6,097 nucleotides of DNA, taken from assembly GCA_002352225.1 (NCBI GenBank), contig DEIA01000039.1, forward strand, positions 1 to 6,097, read 5' to 3'. Positions within the stretch are counted from its first letter, which is position 1. Each line of letters begins with the position of its first letter. The position numbers and the translations under genes are program-made. Below the pieces are notes generated by a model. It was not told the origin of the DNA. It made no database searches and saw nothing but the letters and a program-made list of their open reading frames with translations. Positions 5,370 through 6,097 of the stretch are shown piece by piece. Origin of the DNA: Flammeovirgaceae bacterium UBA2786. Lineage in GTDB: Bacteria; Bacteroidota; Bacteroidia; Cytophagales; Cyclobacteriaceae.

Positions 5370-6097
5370 ATGAATTGGAAGTTTTGGGCCAAAAAGAAAG
5401 ACGAAGCTGAGAAAAAACCAAAATCAGCAGTACGCGAATGGTGGGATGCTATTTTGTTTGCCGTGGTGGCCGCTACCCTTATTCGCTGGCTGATTATGGA
5501 AGCCTATACCATCCCTACTCCTTCCATGGAAAATTCTATGCTGGTGGGCGACTTTCTGTTTGTAAGTAAATTTCATTACGGTACCCGTACACCGCGCACC
5601 CCGCTGCAGGTTCCGCTCACGCATCAAAAAATATGGTTTACCAATATTCCTTCGTATTCAGATTGGATTCAACTCCCCTCCTACCGGTTGCCCGGATTTA
5701 CCCATGTAAAACGAAATGATGTAGTGGTGTTTAACGTACCGCGAATAGAAGAAAATAACTATGGCAACTACAACCCGAATTCCTGGATTGATTATCCGGT
5801 AGACCTAAAGACCAACTACATTAAACGATGTGTGGCAGAAGCAGGCGATGTATTTGAAATTCGTAACCGCCAGATATTCATTAATGGAACTCCATTCGAA
5901 AACCCGGAAGGACTGCGTTATCAATACCTGATCGAATCGACCAATGATATCAACAACCGGAATATTGAGAAATTTGGTTTAGACGGTGATGACTTTGCCT
6001 ATAAGGGAAGATGGAATGCTGATAAACCCGATGCGGTGTATTACACGATGTTTTTAACCGAAAAACAAAAAGCGCTGGTACAGGCTGAACCCTATAT
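5370..6097 (+). CDS. lepB: Signal peptidase I (3'-truncated by window edge)
   Basis: LepB is the membrane-bound serine protease that removes signal peptides from secreted proteins at the periplasmic face. The first 242 codons are present; the end is outside the window. A short basic cytoplasmic N-terminus is followed by one transmembrane helix (about 26-43). Box B is YTIPTPSMENSML (46-58) with nucleophile Ser52; box C is VGDFLFVSKFHYG (59-71); box D is NYIKRCVAEAGD (149-160) with general base Lys152. Box E (GDN/GDS) should lie downstream and is not seen. Ser52 and Lys152 are 100 residues apart, against 55 in E. coli LepB (Ser90, Lys145), because of an aromatic-rich insertion (about 78-112). 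A further long segment follows box D. I believe such enlarged forms are usual in Bacteroidota. The ATG at 5370 is the only start giving the short N-terminal tail and anchor. The gene lies 54 bases after dapB. Confidence 0.95.
   Translation, partial: MNWKFWAKKKDEAEKKPKSAVREWWDAILFAVVAATLIRWLIMEAYTIPTPSMENSMLVGDFLFVSKFHYGTRTPRTPLQVPLTHQKIWFTNIPSYSDWIQLPSYRLPGFTHVKRNDVVVFNVPRIEENNYGNYNPNSWIDYPVDLKTNYIKRCVAEAGDVFEIRNRQIFINGTPFENPEGLRYQYLIESTNDINNRNIEKFGLDGDDFAYKGRWNADKPDAVYYTMFLTEKQKALVQAEPY

Noticed and set aside
1..6097. A defence, toxin-antitoxin, CRISPR, mobile or other new accessory system
   Set aside because: All bases are accounted for by housekeeping genes and short gaps. No transposase, integrase, repeat array or defence-like domain is seen.

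Overview
The window looks like an ordinary chromosomal stretch from a member of the Bacteroidota, most likely a Cytophagales-like lineage. Four things suggest this: a YidC with a long periplasmic domain and a lysine in the pore-helix position; a DUF5683 protein, a family largely confined to this phylum; starts without Shine-Dalgarno sequences; and a -33/-7 promoter of the TTG...TAnnTTTG type ahead of parA. GC content is moderate and even by eye. No insertion sequence, tRNA, rRNA, CRISPR array or sign of recent gene transfer is visible. All genes are on the + strand, and no gene-free stretch exceeds 126 bases.

Layout. The 3' end of pyrG (CTP synthase, glutaminase domain) opens the window, followed after 36 AT-rich bases by a complete yidC (inner-membrane insertase). 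A strong intrinsic terminator closes this first unit. A Bacteroidota-type promoter sits directly against that terminator, so its predicted start point falls inside the terminator's left arm. It should drive a compact operon: parA (4-nt overlap) parB (1-nt overlap) DUF5683 gene (2-nt gap) dapB. After 54 bases containing a possible weak promoter comes lepB (signal peptidase I), cut off by the window end.

How the genes work together. ParA and ParB form the chromosome segregation module that acts on parS sites and loads SMC. DapB supplies diaminopimelate and lysine precursors for peptidoglycan and protein. YidC and LepB insert and mature exported proteins. The DUF5683 protein is a predicted exported envelope protein of unknown function, translationally coupled to parB. 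The region therefore combines origin segregation with envelope biogenesis. I see no defence system, toxin-antitoxin pair or other evidently new system. The points worth a second look are the overlapping terminator and promoter, the DUF5683 gene and its repeated DAH motif, and a ParB box substitution.
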